64,000 bases of DNA from Streptomyces venezuelae (GCF_008642375.1 NZ_CP029194.1:3658001-3722000), one strand, 5' to 3'. Shown: positions 1-11,958, counted from the stretch's first letter. Translations and numbers: made by a program. Notes: generated from the letters alone by a model not told the origin.

Positions 1-838
1 CCATGGCGAAGCCGATGAGCAGCAGGACGTCGTTGCCCATGGTGTCGGCGAGCGCCGGGTCGACGGAGACGACGGCGCCGTCGACGACCCGGGCGATCGT
101 CGCGTACGAGACGGAGCCCGCGTAGCCGTAGAGCAGGGCGATCCCGAAGAGCAGGAACGCCGAGGAGAAGGCGCCGAGCAGGAAGTACTTGACGGCCGCC
201 TCCTGCGACATCAGCCGCTTGCGGCGGGCGACGGCGCAGAGCAGGTACAGCGGGAGGGAGAAGACCTCCAGGGCGACGAAGAGCGTCAGGAGGTCGTTGG
301 CCGCGGGGAAGACCAGCATGCCGGCGATCGCGAAGAGCGCGAGCGGGAAGACCTCGGTGGTGGTGAACCCGGCCTTGACGGCCGCCTTCTCCTGCTCGCT
401 GCCGGGGACGGCTGCGGCCTCGGCGGCGAAGGAGTCGACCTTGTGGCCGTGGTCGGCCGGGTCGAGCCTGCGCTCGGCGAAGGTGAAGATCGCCACGATC
501 GAGGCGAGGAGGATCGTGCCCTGGAGGAACAGGGCGGGTCCGTCGACGGCGATGGCGCCCATGGCCGCGATCTGGGCCTTGGTGGTGCCGTAGCCGCCGG
601 CCGCCAGGGCGACGACCGCGGCGAAGGCCGCGGCGAGGGCGAGGACGGAGAGGAACACCTGGGCCACGTACCGGCCCTTGCGGGGCACGAAGGCCTCGAG
701 GAGGACGCTGACGATCGCGGCGCCGACCACGATGAGTACGGGCGAGAGCTGCGTGTACTCGATGTGGGGGGCCGGGATCTTGTTCAGCGGCTCGACCGCC
801 GCCGTTGTCCACAGGCTGTGGACAGCCGTTGCACTCAC
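1..838 (-). CDS. nuoN: NADH-quinone oxidoreductase subunit N (partial)
   Basis: Membrane-arm antiporter-like subunit of proton-pumping complex I. About 279 N-terminal residues are present and the C-terminal part lies beyond the left edge. Hydrophobic helices are interspersed with typical NuoN stretches, such as LFVALEVFSLPLYLL followed by a loop with MSQEAAVKYFLLGAF. The start is GTG at 838, and its GTGA overlaps the nuoM stop, so it is translationally coupled. This is the last gene of the nuo operon. Identity rests on sequence and operon position. Confidence 0.95.
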   Translation of the reverse strand, partial: MSATAVHSLWTTAAVEPLNKIPAPHIEYTQLSPVLIVVGAAIVSVLLEAFVPRKGRYVAQVFLSVLALAAAFAAVVALAAGGYGTTKAQIAAMGAIAVDGPALFLQGTILLASIVAIFTFAERRLDPADHGHKVDSFAAEAAAVPGSEQEKAAVKAGFTTTEVFPLALFAIAGMLVFPAANDLLTLFVALEVFSLPLYLLCAVARRKRLMSQEAAVKYFLLGAFSSAFLLFGIALLYGYAGSVSYATIARVVDGAVVSVDPALADTMGNDVLLLIGFAM

Positions 839-2415
839 TGGGCGGCCTCCACGTTGGGCACGGTGGGCTGGGGGTCCTTCTGCTGGACGTCGGACATGGT
901 GTGCTGCACCGCCGGGTTGACGACGTCCGTCAGCGGCTTCGGGAAGACGCCGAGGAAGATCAGGACGGCGATCAGCGGGACGACCACCGCCAGTTCACGC
1001 GCCCGCAGGTCCGGCAGCGAGCGCACCTCCTCCTTCACCGGCCCGGTCATCGTCCGCTGGTACAGGACGAGGACGTAGAGCGCGGCGAGGACGATGCCGG
1101 TGGTGGCGATGATCCCGGCCACCGGGTACCGGGCGTAGGTGCCGACCAGGACCAGGAACTCGCTGACGAACGGCGCGAGTCCGGGCAGCGACAGGGTCGC
1201 GAGGCCGCCGATCAGGAAGGTGCCGGCGAGCACCGGGGCGACCTTCTGCACACCGCCGTAGTCGGCGATGAGCCGCGAGCCGCGCCGGGAGATCAGGAAG
1301 CCGGCGACGAGCATCAGCGCGGCCGTCGAGATGCCGTGGTTGACCATGTAGAGCGTGGCACCGGACTGGCCCTGGGTGGTCATCGCGAAGATGCCCAGGA
1401 TGATGAAGCCGAAGTGCGAGATCGACGCGTAGGCGACAAGCCGCTTGATGTCCCGCTGACCGACGGCGAGCAGCGCCCCGTACACGATGCTGATGAGCGC
1501 GAGGACGATGATCGCCGGAGTGGCCCACTTCGAGGCCTCGGGGAAGAGCCCCAGGCAGAAGCGGAGCATCGCGAAGGTGCCGACCTTGTCGACGACGGCG
1601 GTGATGAGGACCGCGACCGGGGCGGTCGCCTCCCCCATCGCGTTCGGCAGCCAGGTGTGCAGCGGCCAGAGCGGCGCCTTCACCGCGAAGGCGAAGAAGA
1701 AGCCGAGGAAGAGCAGCCGCTCGGTGTTGGTCGCCATCTCCAACGAGCCGTTCGCCCTCGCCTCGGCGATCTCCGTGAGCGAGAAGTTCCCCGCGACCAC
1801 GTAGAGCCCGATGACCGCGGCCAGCATGATGAGGCCGCCGACCAGGTTGTAGAGCAGGAACTTGACCGCCGCGTACGAGCGCTGGGCCGCCGCGTTCTCG
1901 TCGGAGCCCGAGTGCGCCCGGTCGCCGAAGCCGCCGATGAGGAAGTACATCGGGATGAGCATGGCTTCGAAGAGGACGTAGAAGAGGAAGACGTCGGTGG
2001 CTTCGAAGGAGAGGATCACCATCGCCTCGACCATGAGGATCAGGGCGAAGAAGCCCTGGGTCGGGCGCCAGCGCGAGGACTTCGTCTCCAGGGGGTCGGC
2101 ATCGTGCCAGCCGGCCAGGATGATGAAGGGGATCAGCAGGGCGGTGAGCGCGATGAGCGCCACCCCGATGCCGTCGACCCCGAGCTCGTACCGGACGCCG
2201 AAGTCCTTGATCCAGGCGTGCGATTCGGTCAGCTGGTACCGCTCGCCGCCGGGCTCGAACCGTACGAAGACGACGGCGGCGAGCACCAGCGTGGCGAGCG
2301 AGACGAGCAGCGCCAGCCATTTGGCGGCGGTGCGACGGGCGGCGGGGACGGCGGCGGTGAGAATCGCGCCGGCCGCCGGCACCGCTGCCGTCAGCGTAAG
2401 GAGCGGGAAGGACAT
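835..2415 (-). CDS. nuoM: NADH-quinone oxidoreductase subunit M
   Basis: Proton-translocating antiporter-like membrane subunit of complex I, 526 residues, close to the usual length. It starts MSFPLLTL at an ATG 5 bp after nuoL ends. The conserved antiporter core is visible: FEATDVFLFYVLFEAMLIPMY (split here as two halves, FEATDVFLFY then VLFEAMLIPMY), HTWLPNAMGEATAPVAV and YASISHFGFIILG. The frame stays open for about 600 codons upstream through nuoL, but that part is shadow coding and the real start is clear from the family N-terminus. Its 3' end overlaps nuoN. Confidence 0.96.
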   Translation of the reverse strand: MSFPLLTLTAAVPAAGAILTAAVPAARRTAAKWLALLVSLATLVLAAVVFVRFEPGGERYQLTESHAWIKDFGVRYELGVDGIGVALIALTALLIPFIILAGWHDADPLETKSSRWRPTQGFFALILMVEAMVILSFEATDVFLFYVLFEAMLIPMYFLIGGFGDRAHSGSDENAAAQRSYAAVKFLLYNLVGGLIMLAAVIGLYVVAGNFSLTEIAEARANGSLEMATNTERLLFLGFFFAFAVKAPLWPLHTWLPNAMGEATAPVAVLITAVVDKVGTFAMLRFCLGLFPEASKWATPAIIVLALISIVYGALLAVGQRDIKRLVAYASISHFGFIILGIFAMTTQGQSGATLYMVNHGISTAALMLVAGFLISRRGSRLIADYGGVQKVAPVLAGTFLIGGLATLSLPGLAPFVSEFLVLVGTYARYPVAGIIATTGIVLAALYVLVLYQRTMTGPVKEEVRSLPDLRARELAVVVPLIAVLIFLGVFPKPLTDVVNPAVQHTMSDVQQKDPQPTVPNVEAAQ

Positions 2416-2420
2416 AGGAG

Positions 2421-4316
2421 TTACACCGCCCTCATCAGCAGGGTCGCGGCGATCAGCACCGCAGTACCTCCGAACATGGAGACCGCGTACGTACGGGCGT
2501 AGCCGTTCTGGAGCTTGCGCAGCCGGCCGGAGAGTCCCCCGACGGAGGCCGCGGTGCCGTTGACGACGCCGTCGACCAGGCTGTGGTCGACGTAGACGAG
2601 CGAGCGGGTGAGGTGCGTGCCGCCCGTGACGAAGACGGCGTGGTTGAAGTCGTCCTGGAGGAGGTCGCGGCGGGCCGCCCGGGTGAGGAGCGAGCCGCGC
2701 GGGGCGACCACGGGGACGGGCCTGCGCCCGTACTGGAGGTAGGCGAGCCCGACGCCGATCACCATGACGGCGACCGTGGCGGTGGTGACGGCCGCGGCGC
2801 TGATCGGCGGGTGGCCGTGCTCGAAGTTGGTGACGGGCTCCAGCCAGCTCACGAACCGGTCGCCGATGCTGAAGAACCCGCCCGCGAAGACCGACCCGAA
2901 GGCCAGCAGGATCATCGGGATCGTCATGGACCTGGGCGACTCGTGCGGGTGGGGCGGCTCGCCGTTCTCGTCGTTCTGCCAGCGCTTCTCGCCGAAGAAG
3001 GTCATCAGCATCACGCGGGTCATGTAGTACGCGGTGATGGCCGCGCCCAGCAGGGTGACCGCGCCGAGGATCCAGCCCTCGGTGCCGCCCTTCGCGAAGG
3101 CCGCCTCGATGATCTTGTCCTTGGAGAAGAAGCCGGACAGACCGGGGAAGCCGATGATCGCGAGGTAGCCGAGACCGAAGGTGACGAAGGTGACCGGCAT
3201 ATACGTCCGCAGGCCGCCGTACTTCCGCATGTCGACCTCGTCGTTCATGCCGTGCATGACCGAACCGGCGCCGAGGAAGAGCCCGGCCTTGAAGAAGCCG
3301 TGCGTCACCAGGTGCATGATCGCGAAGACGTAGCCGATGGGGCCGAGGCCGGCTGCCAGGATCATGTAGCCGATCTGGGACATCGTCGAGCCGGCGAGCG
3401 CCTTCTTGATGTCGTCCTTCGCGCAACCGACGATCGCACCGAAGAGGAGCGTGACGGCGCCGACCACGACGACCACGAGCTGTGCGTCCGGCGCCGCGTT
3501 GAAGATGTCGGCGGAGCGGACGATCAGATAGACGCCGGCGGTCACCATCGTGGCCGCGTGGATGAGGGCCGAGACCGGGGTCGGGCCCTCCATCGCGTCC
3601 CCGAGCCAGGACTGCAGCGGCACCTGGGCCGACTTGCCGCAGGCCGCGAGGAGCAGCATCAGGCCGATCGCGGTCAGCGTGCCCTCGGACGCCTGCCCGG
3701 TGGCCTCCAGGACCGGCCCGAAGGTGAAGGTCCCGAAGGTGGTGAACATGATCATGATGGCGATCGAGAGGCCCATGTCGCCGACCCGGTTGACCAGGAA
3801 GGCCTTCTTCGCGGCGGTCGCCGCGCTGGGCTTGTGCTGCCAGAACCCGATCAGGAGGTACGAGGCGAGGCCGACGCCCTCCCAGCCGAAGTACAGGAGC
3901 AGGTAGTTGTCGGCGAGGACGAGCAGGAGCATCGCCGCGACGAACAGGTTGAGGTAGCCGAAGAAGCGGCGGCGGCGCTCGTCGTGCTCCATGTAGCCGA
4001 TGGAGTAGACGTGGATGAGCGTGCCGACCCCGCTGATCAGCAGGACGAAGGTCATCGACAGCTGGTCGAGCTGGAAGGCGACGTCCGCCTGGAAGCCCTC
4101 GACGGGGATCCAGGTGTAGAGCCGCTGGTACATGGCCCGGTCGTCGGCGCTCCTGCCGAGCATGTCGGCGAAGAGCGCCAGGCCGATGACGAAGGAGACG
4201 GCCGCGAGCAGCGTGCCGATCCAATGGCCGGTCCTGTCGAGCCGCCGTCCGCCGCAGAGCAGGACGGCCGCGCCGAGCAGAGGTGCCCCGACGAGCAGCG
4301 CAATGAGATTTTCCAC
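2421..4316 (-). CDS. nuoL: NADH-quinone oxidoreductase subunit L
   Basis: Distal antiporter-like membrane subunit of complex I, 631 residues, at the tip of the membrane arm with the long lateral helix. Visible signatures include GWEGVGLASYLLIGFW, SWLGDAMEGPTPVSALIHAAT, CAKDDIKKALAGSTMSQIGYM and a conserved C-terminal block near FNHAVFVTGGTHLTR. It starts MENLIALLVGAP, 11 bp downstream of the nuoK stop. Confidence 0.96.
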   Translation of the reverse strand: MENLIALLVGAPLLGAAVLLCGGRRLDRTGHWIGTLLAAVSFVIGLALFADMLGRSADDRAMYQRLYTWIPVEGFQADVAFQLDQLSMTFVLLISGVGTLIHVYSIGYMEHDERRRRFFGYLNLFVAAMLLLVLADNYLLLYFGWEGVGLASYLLIGFWQHKPSAATAAKKAFLVNRVGDMGLSIAIMIMFTTFGTFTFGPVLEATGQASEGTLTAIGLMLLLAACGKSAQVPLQSWLGDAMEGPTPVSALIHAATMVTAGVYLIVRSADIFNAAPDAQLVVVVVGAVTLLFGAIVGCAKDDIKKALAGSTMSQIGYMILAAGLGPIGYVFAIMHLVTHGFFKAGLFLGAGSVMHGMNDEVDMRKYGGLRTYMPVTFVTFGLGYLAIIGFPGLSGFFSKDKIIEAAFAKGGTEGWILGAVTLLGAAITAYYMTRVMLMTFFGEKRWQNDENGEPPHPHESPRSMTIPMILLAFGSVFAGGFFSIGDRFVSWLEPVTNFEHGHPPISAAAVTTATVAVMVIGVGLAYLQYGRRPVPVVAPRGSLLTRAARRDLLQDDFNHAVFVTGGTHLTRSLVYVDHSLVDGVVNGTAASVGGLSGRLRKLQNGYARTYAVSMFGGTAVLIAATLLMRAV

Positions 4317-4327
4317 GGGTCAGCCCC

Positions 4328-4627
4328 TCACAGCTTCATCAGGCTGGCGTCGTCGACCGAGGCCGAGTGGCGGGCACGGAAGACGGACACGATGATCGCG
4401 AGCCCGACGACGACCTCCGCGGCGGCGACGACCATCGTGAAGAACGCGATGATCTGGCCGTCGAGGTTGCCGTGCATGCGGGAGAAGGTGACGAACGCGA
4501 GGTTGCAGGCGTTGAGCATCAGCTCGACGCACATGAAGACCACGATCGCGTTGCGCCGGATCAGCACCCCCGCCGCACCGATGGTGAACAGCAGGGCCGC
4601 GAGATACAGGTAGTTGACGGGGTTCAC
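4328..4627 (-). CDS. nuoK: NADH-quinone oxidoreductase subunit K
   Basis: Small three-helix membrane subunit of complex I, 99 residues, the normal size. Two conserved membrane glutamates of the family are visible, in FMCVELMLNACN and in the next helix, AAAEVVVGLAI. The ATG at 4627 overlaps the nuoJ stop by 4 bp. Confidence 0.96.
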   Translation of the reverse strand: MNPVNYLYLAALLFTIGAAGVLIRRNAIVVFMCVELMLNACNLAFVTFSRMHGNLDGQIIAFFTMVVAAAEVVVGLAIIVSVFRARHSASVDDASLMKL

Positions 4628-5451
4628 CGGGTGGCCTCCTCTTCGTCCCGGTCCCGGCCGAGCCGCTCCTCGGAGCGCTGCTCCAGCGCCTTGAGGTCAG
4701 CGAGCGCCTCGCTGGACACGTCCCGGACCTGACCCCGCTTGCGCAGGGTCTGCATGACGGTGAGCTCCGACGGGGAGCCGTCGGGCAGCAGACCGGCGAC
4801 GTCCACGGCGTTGTGCCGGGCGTAGACACCGGGCGCGGGCAGCGGCGGCACGTGCGTGCCCTGCCGGACGCGCTGCTCGGAGAGCTCGCGCTGGGTGCGG
4901 GCCCGCTCGGTGCGCTCGCGATGCGTGAGCACCATCGCGCCGACGGCCGCGGTGATGAGGAGCGCGCCGGTGATCTCGAAGGCGAAGACGTACTTGGTGA
5001 AGATGAGGGCGGCGAGGCCCTCCACGTTTCCGCCGTGCGCCGTGTTGGCCGCGCCGAGGCCGTTGAACTCGGTGAGCGAGGCCTGGCCGATGCCGGCGAC
5101 CAGCAGGATGCCGAAGCCGAGACCGCAGGCCGCGGCCCACCAGCGCTGGCCCTTGATGGTCTCCTTCAGGGAGTCCGCGGCCGTGACGCCGACCAGCATG
5201 ACGATGAAGAGGAAGAGCATCATGATCGCGCCGGTGTAGACGACGATCTGGACGACGCCGAGGAAATACGCGCCGTTGGCGAGGTAGAAGACCGCGAGGA
5301 CGATCATCGTGCCGGCCAGCGACAGCGCGCTGTGCATGGCCTTCTTCATCAGGATCGTGGCGAGGGCGCCGACGACGGCGACGGTGCCGAGGACCCAGAA
5401 CTGGAAGGCCTCGCCCGAAGACGTGGTGTAGGCAGCGAGGTCGGCGCTCAT
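4624..5451 (-). CDS. nuoJ: NADH-quinone oxidoreductase subunit J
   Basis: Membrane subunit of complex I, 275 residues. Five hydrophobic helices occupy roughly residues 15-190, with the conserved VQIVVYTGAIMMLFLFIVML region in the third helix. The remaining ~85 residues form a hydrophilic, highly charged tail (many R, E, Q), the actinobacterial extension absent from the shorter proteobacterial NuoJ. The ATG overlaps the nuoI stop. Confidence 0.95.
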   Translation of the reverse strand: MSADLAAYTTSSGEAFQFWVLGTVAVVGALATILMKKAMHSALSLAGTMIVLAVFYLANGAYFLGVVQIVVYTGAIMMLFLFIVMLVGVTAADSLKETIKGQRWWAAACGLGFGILLVAGIGQASLTEFNGLGAANTAHGGNVEGLAALIFTKYVFAFEITGALLITAAVGAMVLTHRERTERARTQRELSEQRVRQGTHVPPLPAPGVYARHNAVDVAGLLPDGSPSELTVMQTLRKRGQVRDVSSEALADLKALEQRSEERLGRDRDEEEATR

Positions 5452-6026
5452 GCGTCCGCCCCCTCAGACTCGCCCTTCTCACCCTTGGAGACGGCGACCT
5501 GCTGGACGGTCCCGGGCGCGGCCTCGGTGACGAGGCCGCGGTAGTAGTCCTGCTCGGTCATGCCGGGGAAGATCGCGTGCGGGGAGTCGACCATGGTCTC
5601 CTCCAGGCCCGCGAGCAGCTGCTCCTTGGTGTAGATCAGGTTCTCGCGGGAGGAGTCGGCCAGCTCGAACTCGTTGGTCATCGTCAGCGCGCGCGTGGGG
5701 CAGGCCTCGATGCACAGCCCGCACAGGATGCAGCGGGCGTAGTTGATCTGGTAGACGCGGCCGTACCGCTCGCCGGGCGAGTAGCGCTCCTCGTCGGTGT
5801 TGTCCGCGCCCTCGACGTAGATCGCGTCGGCGGGACAGGCCCAGGCGCAGAGCTCGCAGCCGACGCACTTCTCCAGGCCGTCGGGGTGACGGTTGAGCTG
5901 GTGCCGGCCGTGGAAGCGGGGCGCCGTCGTCTTCTGCTGCTCCGGGTACTGCTCGGTCAGCCGCTTCTTGAACATGGCCTTGAAGGTCACGCCGAAGCCG
6001 GCCACCGGATTCTGGAAGTCAGACAC
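5448..6026 (-). CDS. nuoI: NADH-quinone oxidoreductase subunit I
   Basis: Ferredoxin-like subunit with two [4Fe-4S] clusters (N6a/N6b) that passes electrons toward NuoB, 192 residues. The two cluster motifs are C54-x2-C57-x2-C60-x3-C64 and C99-x2-C102-x2-C105-x3-C109. I chose GTG at 6026 (VSDFQNPVAGFG): GGAG sits 8 bp upstream and the overlap with nuoH is only 8 bp. An in-frame ATG at 6080 would add 18 residues unlike the family and overlap nuoH by 62 bp. Confidence 0.95.
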   Translation of the reverse strand: MSDFQNPVAGFGVTFKAMFKKRLTEQYPEQQKTTAPRFHGRHQLNRHPDGLEKCVGCELCAWACPADAIYVEGADNTDEERYSPGERYGRVYQINYARCILCGLCIEACPTRALTMTNEFELADSSRENLIYTKEQLLAGLEETMVDSPHAIFPGMTEQDYYRGLVTEAAPGTVQQVAVSKGEKGESEGADA

Positions 6027-7380
6027 CGTCCGTCTCCTTTCCCTCACTCGCAGTAGCAGTATCGGAGGCGCCACTGACAACGAGGTCCCCCTCGCGCCGC
6101 GGCCTGCGCCGGGGCACGGGCGGCAGGGACTGTCCGGGCTTGGGCGGTACGGGGAAACCTCCGGCCATCGGGTCGAAGGCGCGCTCCTTCTCCGGCGCCG
6201 CCGCCTCCGCCTTCGCCTTCCTGTCGCGGAAGGTGTCGAAGAGGAACGAGAGCAGCAGCAGTCCGAGGACGGCGCCGGCCACGTACAGGACGATGTTGCT
6301 GAACGCGATGTTCTCGTTCCGCAGGGCCCGGACGGTGGCGACGAGCATGAGCCAGACCACGGAGACCGGGATGAGGACCTTCCACCCGAGCTTCATCAGC
6401 TGGTCGTAGCGGACGCGGGGCAGGGTGCCGCGCAGCCAGATGAAGAAGAAGAGCAGCAGCTGCACCTTGAGGACGAACCAGAGCATCGGCCACCAGCCGT
6501 GGTTCGCGCCCTCCCAGAAGGTGGAGACCGGGTACGGGGCCCGCCAGCCGCCCAGGAAGAGCGTCACCGACACGGCCGAGACCGTCACCATGTTCACGTA
6601 CTCGGCGAGCATGAACATCGCGAACTTGATGGACGAGTACTCGGTGTTGAAGCCGCCGACGAGGTCGCCCTCGGACTCCGGCATGTCGAAGGGGGCGCGG
6701 TTCGTCTCGCCGACCATCGTGACGATGTAGATGATGAACGAGACCGGCAGCAGGATGACGAACCAGCGGTCCGCCTGCGCCTCGACGATCGCCGAGGTCG
6801 ACATCGACCCGGAGTAGAGGAAGACGGAGGCGAAGGCCGCGCCCATGGCGATCTCGTACGAGATCATCTGCGCGCAGGAGCGCAGGCCGCCGAGGAGCGG
6901 GTAGGTGGAGCCGGAGGACCAGCCCGCGAGGACGATGCCGTAGATGCCGACGGAGGCGACCGCGAGGACGTACAGCATCGCGATCGGCAGGTCGGTGAGC
7001 TGCATCGCCGTGCGGTGACCGAAGATCGACACCTCGTTGCCCGCGGGCCCGAAGGGGATCACGGCGATCGCCATGAAGGCCGGGATCGCGGCGATGATCG
7101 GGGCGAGGACGTAGACGACCTTGTCGGCCTTCCGGACGATCACGTCCTCCTTGAGCATCAGCTTGATGCCGTCCGCGAGGGACTGGAGGAGGCCCCAGGG
7201 GCCGTGCCGGTTGGGCCCGATGCGCAGCTGCATCCAGGCGACGACCTTGCGCTCCCACACGATGGAGAACAGCACGGTGACCATCAGGAAGGCGAAGCAG
7301 AAGACGGCCTTGATCGCGACGAGCCACCAGGGGTCCGTGCCGAACATGGACAGGTCTTCGGCGGCGAGGAGGGTGCTCAT
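6019..7380 (-). CDS. nuoH: NADH-quinone oxidoreductase subunit H
   Basis: Membrane subunit at the junction of the peripheral and membrane arms, forming part of the quinone site, 453 residues. Family stretches include ERKVVAWMQLRIGPNRHGPWG and ESEGDLVGGFNTEYSSIKFA (each a short conserved loop). The last ~65 residues are a soluble Lys/Glu/Pro/Arg-rich tail (from about FRDRKAKAEAAAPEKE), an actinobacterial extension. The ATG overlaps the nuoG stop by 4 bp. Confidence 0.96.
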   Translation of the reverse strand: MSTLLAAEDLSMFGTDPWWLVAIKAVFCFAFLMVTVLFSIVWERKVVAWMQLRIGPNRHGPWGLLQSLADGIKLMLKEDVIVRKADKVVYVLAPIIAAIPAFMAIAVIPFGPAGNEVSIFGHRTAMQLTDLPIAMLYVLAVASVGIYGIVLAGWSSGSTYPLLGGLRSCAQMISYEIAMGAAFASVFLYSGSMSTSAIVEAQADRWFVILLPVSFIIYIVTMVGETNRAPFDMPESEGDLVGGFNTEYSSIKFAMFMLAEYVNMVTVSAVSVTLFLGGWRAPYPVSTFWEGANHGWWPMLWFVLKVQLLLFFFIWLRGTLPRVRYDQLMKLGWKVLIPVSVVWLMLVATVRALRNENIAFSNIVLYVAGAVLGLLLLSFLFDTFRDRKAKAEAAAPEKERAFDPMAGGFPVPPKPGQSLPPVPRRRPRREGDLVVSGASDTATASEGKETDGV

Positions 7381-9856
7381 GCCTGGACCTCCTTCGGGGT
7401 GGCCGGGCCGATGCGGACCAGGTCGCCGGGGTGGGCGCCGGTGTCGGAGTGGACGCCGGTGCCGGCCGAGTTCATCGGGAGCCAGACCACGCGGTCGGGC
7501 ATCTCGGTGACCTGGAGCGGGAAGGCGACCGAGCCGGCCGGGCCGGTGACCTCGAGCGTGTCGCCGTCCTTGACGCCGGTGTCGGCGGCGGTGGCGGCGG
7601 AGAGCCGGGCGACCGCCGCGTGGCGGGTGCCGGCCAGGGCGGTGTCGCCTTCCTGGAGACGGCCGAGGTCGAGGAGCAGCCGGTGTCCGGCGAGGACGGC
7701 CTCGCCGTCGCCGGGCCGGGGCGCGGCCTGGCCGGGCTCGGCGGGCTCGGAGGCCCGCTCCTCGGTCCAGCGGCCGAGCCGGTCGATCTCCCGCCGCGCG
7801 GACCGCAGGTCGGGCAGGGCCAGGTGGGCGTCCATGGCGTCGGCGAGCATGTGGAGCACGCGCGCGTCCGTCGGCGACAGGGCCCTGGTCATGTGCTCGG
7901 GCTTGAGCGCGGCCTCGAAGAGGCGTGCCCTGCCCTCCCAGTTGAGGAAGGTGCCGGACTTCTCGGCGACGGCGGCGACCGGGAGGACGACGTCGGCGCG
8001 GTCGGTGACCTCGCCGGGCCTCAGCTCCAGGGAGACCACGAAGGCCGAGTCGAGGGCCTCACGCGCGCGTGCCGGGTCGGGCAGGTCGACGACGTCGACG
8101 CCGGCGACGAGCAGGGCGCCGAGCTCTCCGGTGGCCGCGGCCTCCAGGATCTGACCGGTGTCACGGCCGTAGCGGTGCGGGAGTTCGCGGACGCCCCAGG
8201 CGGCGGCGACCTCCTCCCGCGCGCGCGGGTCGGTCGCGGGCCGGCCGCCGGGCAGCAGCGTCGGGATCGCGCCCGCCTCCACCGCCCCGCGCTCGCCGGA
8301 ACGGCGCGGGATCCAGACGAGCCGGGCGCCGGTGGCGGCCGAGGCCCGCAGGGCGGCGGTGAGCGCGCCCGGCACGCCCGCGAGGCGCTCGCCGACGGCG
8401 ATGACGGCGCCTTCCTCGCGAAGGGCCTCGGCGGCGGCGAGTCCCGGACCTTCGAGGCCGACCCGGGAGGTGAGGGCGTCGAGCCACTCGGTCTCGGTGC
8501 CGGGCGCGGCCGCCAGCAGAGTGCCGCCCGCCTTCTCCAGGCCGCGGGTCGCGAAGGCGGCGACCGCGTAGGTCTTCTGACCGTGCTTGCGCCAGGCCTT
8601 GCGGAGCCGCAGGAAGACGCCCGGGGCCTCCTCCTCGGCCTCCAGGCCGACGAGGAGCACGGCCGGCGCCGCTTCCAGCGAGGTGTACGTGAGGCCGCTG
8701 CCGTCCAGGTCCCTCCCGCGTCCGGCGACGGCGGAGGCCAGGAAGTCGGCCTCCTCGCCGGAGTGGACCCGGGCCCGGAAGTCGATGTCGTTGGTGTCGA
8801 GGGCGACCCGGGCGAACTTGGCGTACGCGTAGGAGTCCTCGACGGTCAGCCGGCCGCCGGCGAGGACGCCGGTGCGGCCGCGGACGAGTCCGCGGGCGGC
8901 GGCCTCCAGGGCCTCCGGCCAGGACGCGGCCTCCAGCTCACCCGTCTCGGTGTTCCGGACGAGCGGGGTGGTGAGCCGGTCGCGCTGCTGCGCGTACCGG
9001 AAGCCGAAGCGGCCCTTGTCGCAGATCCACTCCTCGTTGACCTCGGGGTCCTCGGCGGCGAGCCGCCGCATGACCTTGCCCCGCCGGTGGTCGGTGCGGG
9101 TGGCACAGCCGCCCGCGCACTGCTCGCAGACCGACGGCGAGGAGACCAGGTCGAAGGGGCGGGCGCGGAAGCGGTAGGCGGCCGAGGTGAGGGCGCCGAC
9201 CGGGCAGATCTGGATGGTGTTGCCGGAGAAGTACGACTCGAAGGGGTCGCCCTCGCCGGTGCCGACCTGCTGGAGCGCGCCGCGCTCGATCAGCTCGATC
9301 ATCGGGTCGCCCGCGACCTGGTTGGAGAAGCGGGTGCAGCGGGCGCACAGGACGCAGCGCTCGCGGTCGAGCAGCACCTGCGTGGAGAGCGGGATCGGCT
9401 TCTCGTACGTCCGCTTGACGCCGTCGAAGCGGGACTCCGACTGTCCGTGGGACATGGCCTGGTTCTGCAGGGGGCACTCGCCGCCCTTGTCGCAGACCGG
9501 GCAGTCCAGCGGGTGGTTGACGAGCAGCAGCTCCATCACGCCGTGCTGCGCCTTCTCGGCGACGGGCGAGGTGAGCTGCGACTTGACCACCATGCCGTCG
9601 GTGCAGGTGATGGTGCAGGAGGCCATGGGCTTGCGCTGGCCCTCGACCTCGACGATGCACTGGCGGCAGGCGCCGGCGGGGTCGAGGAGCGGGTGGTCGC
9701 AGAAGCGCGGGATCTCGATGCCGAGCTGTTCGGCGGCGCGGATGACCAGCGTCCCCTTGGGGACGGAGATCTCGATGCCGTCGATGGTCAGCGTGACGAG
9801 GTCCTGGGGCGGGAGCGCCGCCTCGCCGCCCCCGGAGGGGGCAGACGTGGTGACTG

Positions 9857-9860
<4 letters not shown>
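7377..9860 (-). CDS. nuoG: NADH-quinone oxidoreductase subunit G
   Basis: Large iron-sulfur subunit of the peripheral arm, 827 residues. In order: a [2Fe-2S] domain (C54, C65, C68, C82), a His-Cys3 cluster (H116, C120, C123, C129), a [4Fe-4S] set (C169, C172, C175, C219), then C245-x2-C248-x3-C252 plus a cysteine near 280, the off-pathway N7 site. A long molybdopterin-oxidoreductase-like region follows. The start MTVTTSAP at 9860 overlaps the nuoF stop by 4 bp. The frame stays open much further upstream, but that is shadow of nuoF. Confidence 0.96.
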
Positions 9861-11217
<1,357 letters not shown>

Positions 11218-11221
<4 letters not shown>

Positions 11222-11958
11222 TCCCCCTCCTGACGGGTTGCCTCACCGCGCGGGTGGACGATTCGGTGGTGGGGCGCCTCGCCCTTGGCCAGTCGCAGTC
11301 CGACGAGGGAGGCGGGGCCCGCTCCGCCGGTGGCCTCGACGGCGCCGGGGCGCTCGTCGGGGAAGCCGGCGAGGATGCGGGCGGTCTCCTTGAAGGTGCA
11401 GAGGGGGGCGCCGCGGGTGGGTTCGACGGTCCGTCCGGCCCGCAGGTCGTCCACCATCCTCTTGGCGGACTCCGGGGTCTGGTTGTCGAAGAACTCCCAG
11501 TTGACCATCACGACCGGTGCGAAGTCGCAGGCCGCGTTGCACTCGATGTGCTCGAGGGTGATCTTGCCGTCGTCGGTCGTCTCGTTGTTGCCGACGGCGA
11601 GGTGCTGCTTGAGCTCCTCGAAGATGGCGTCGCCACCCATGACGGCGCAGAGCGTGTTCGTACAGACGCCGACCTGGTAGTCGCCGGAGGGCTTGCGCCG
11701 GTACATCGAGTAGAAGGTGGCGACGGCGGTGACCTCGGCGGTCGTCAGGCCGAGGAGGTCGGCGCAGAACTGCATGCCGGTACGGGTCACATGGCCCTCC
11801 TCCGACTGCACGAGGTGCAGCATCGGCAGGAGCGCGGAGCGGGAGTCCGGGTAGCGGGCGATGATCTCCCGCGCGTCCTGCTCCAGACGCGCGTGGACCT
11901 CGGCCGGGTACGCGGGGGCGGGGAGCTGGGGCATCCCCAGGCTGACGTTCTCCGTCAT
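11218..11958 (-). CDS. nuoE: NADH-quinone oxidoreductase subunit E
   Basis: Thioredoxin-fold [2Fe-2S] subunit pairing with NuoF, 246 residues. Cluster ligands are C99, C104, C140 and C144. At 246 residues it is longer than the ~166 of E. coli. The C-terminal ~70 residues form a low-complexity actinobacterial tail rich in Gly, Pro and Arg. The ATG at 11958 overlaps the nuoD stop by 4 bp. Confidence 0.96.

Noticed and set aside
805..4613. Long plus-strand open frames (565 and 676 codons) opposite nuoM, nuoL and nuoK
   Set aside because: Arg/Asp/Glu/Gly-rich shadow coding caused by high GC at third positions. No ribosome site and no family resemblance. The minus-strand nuo genes explain the region.
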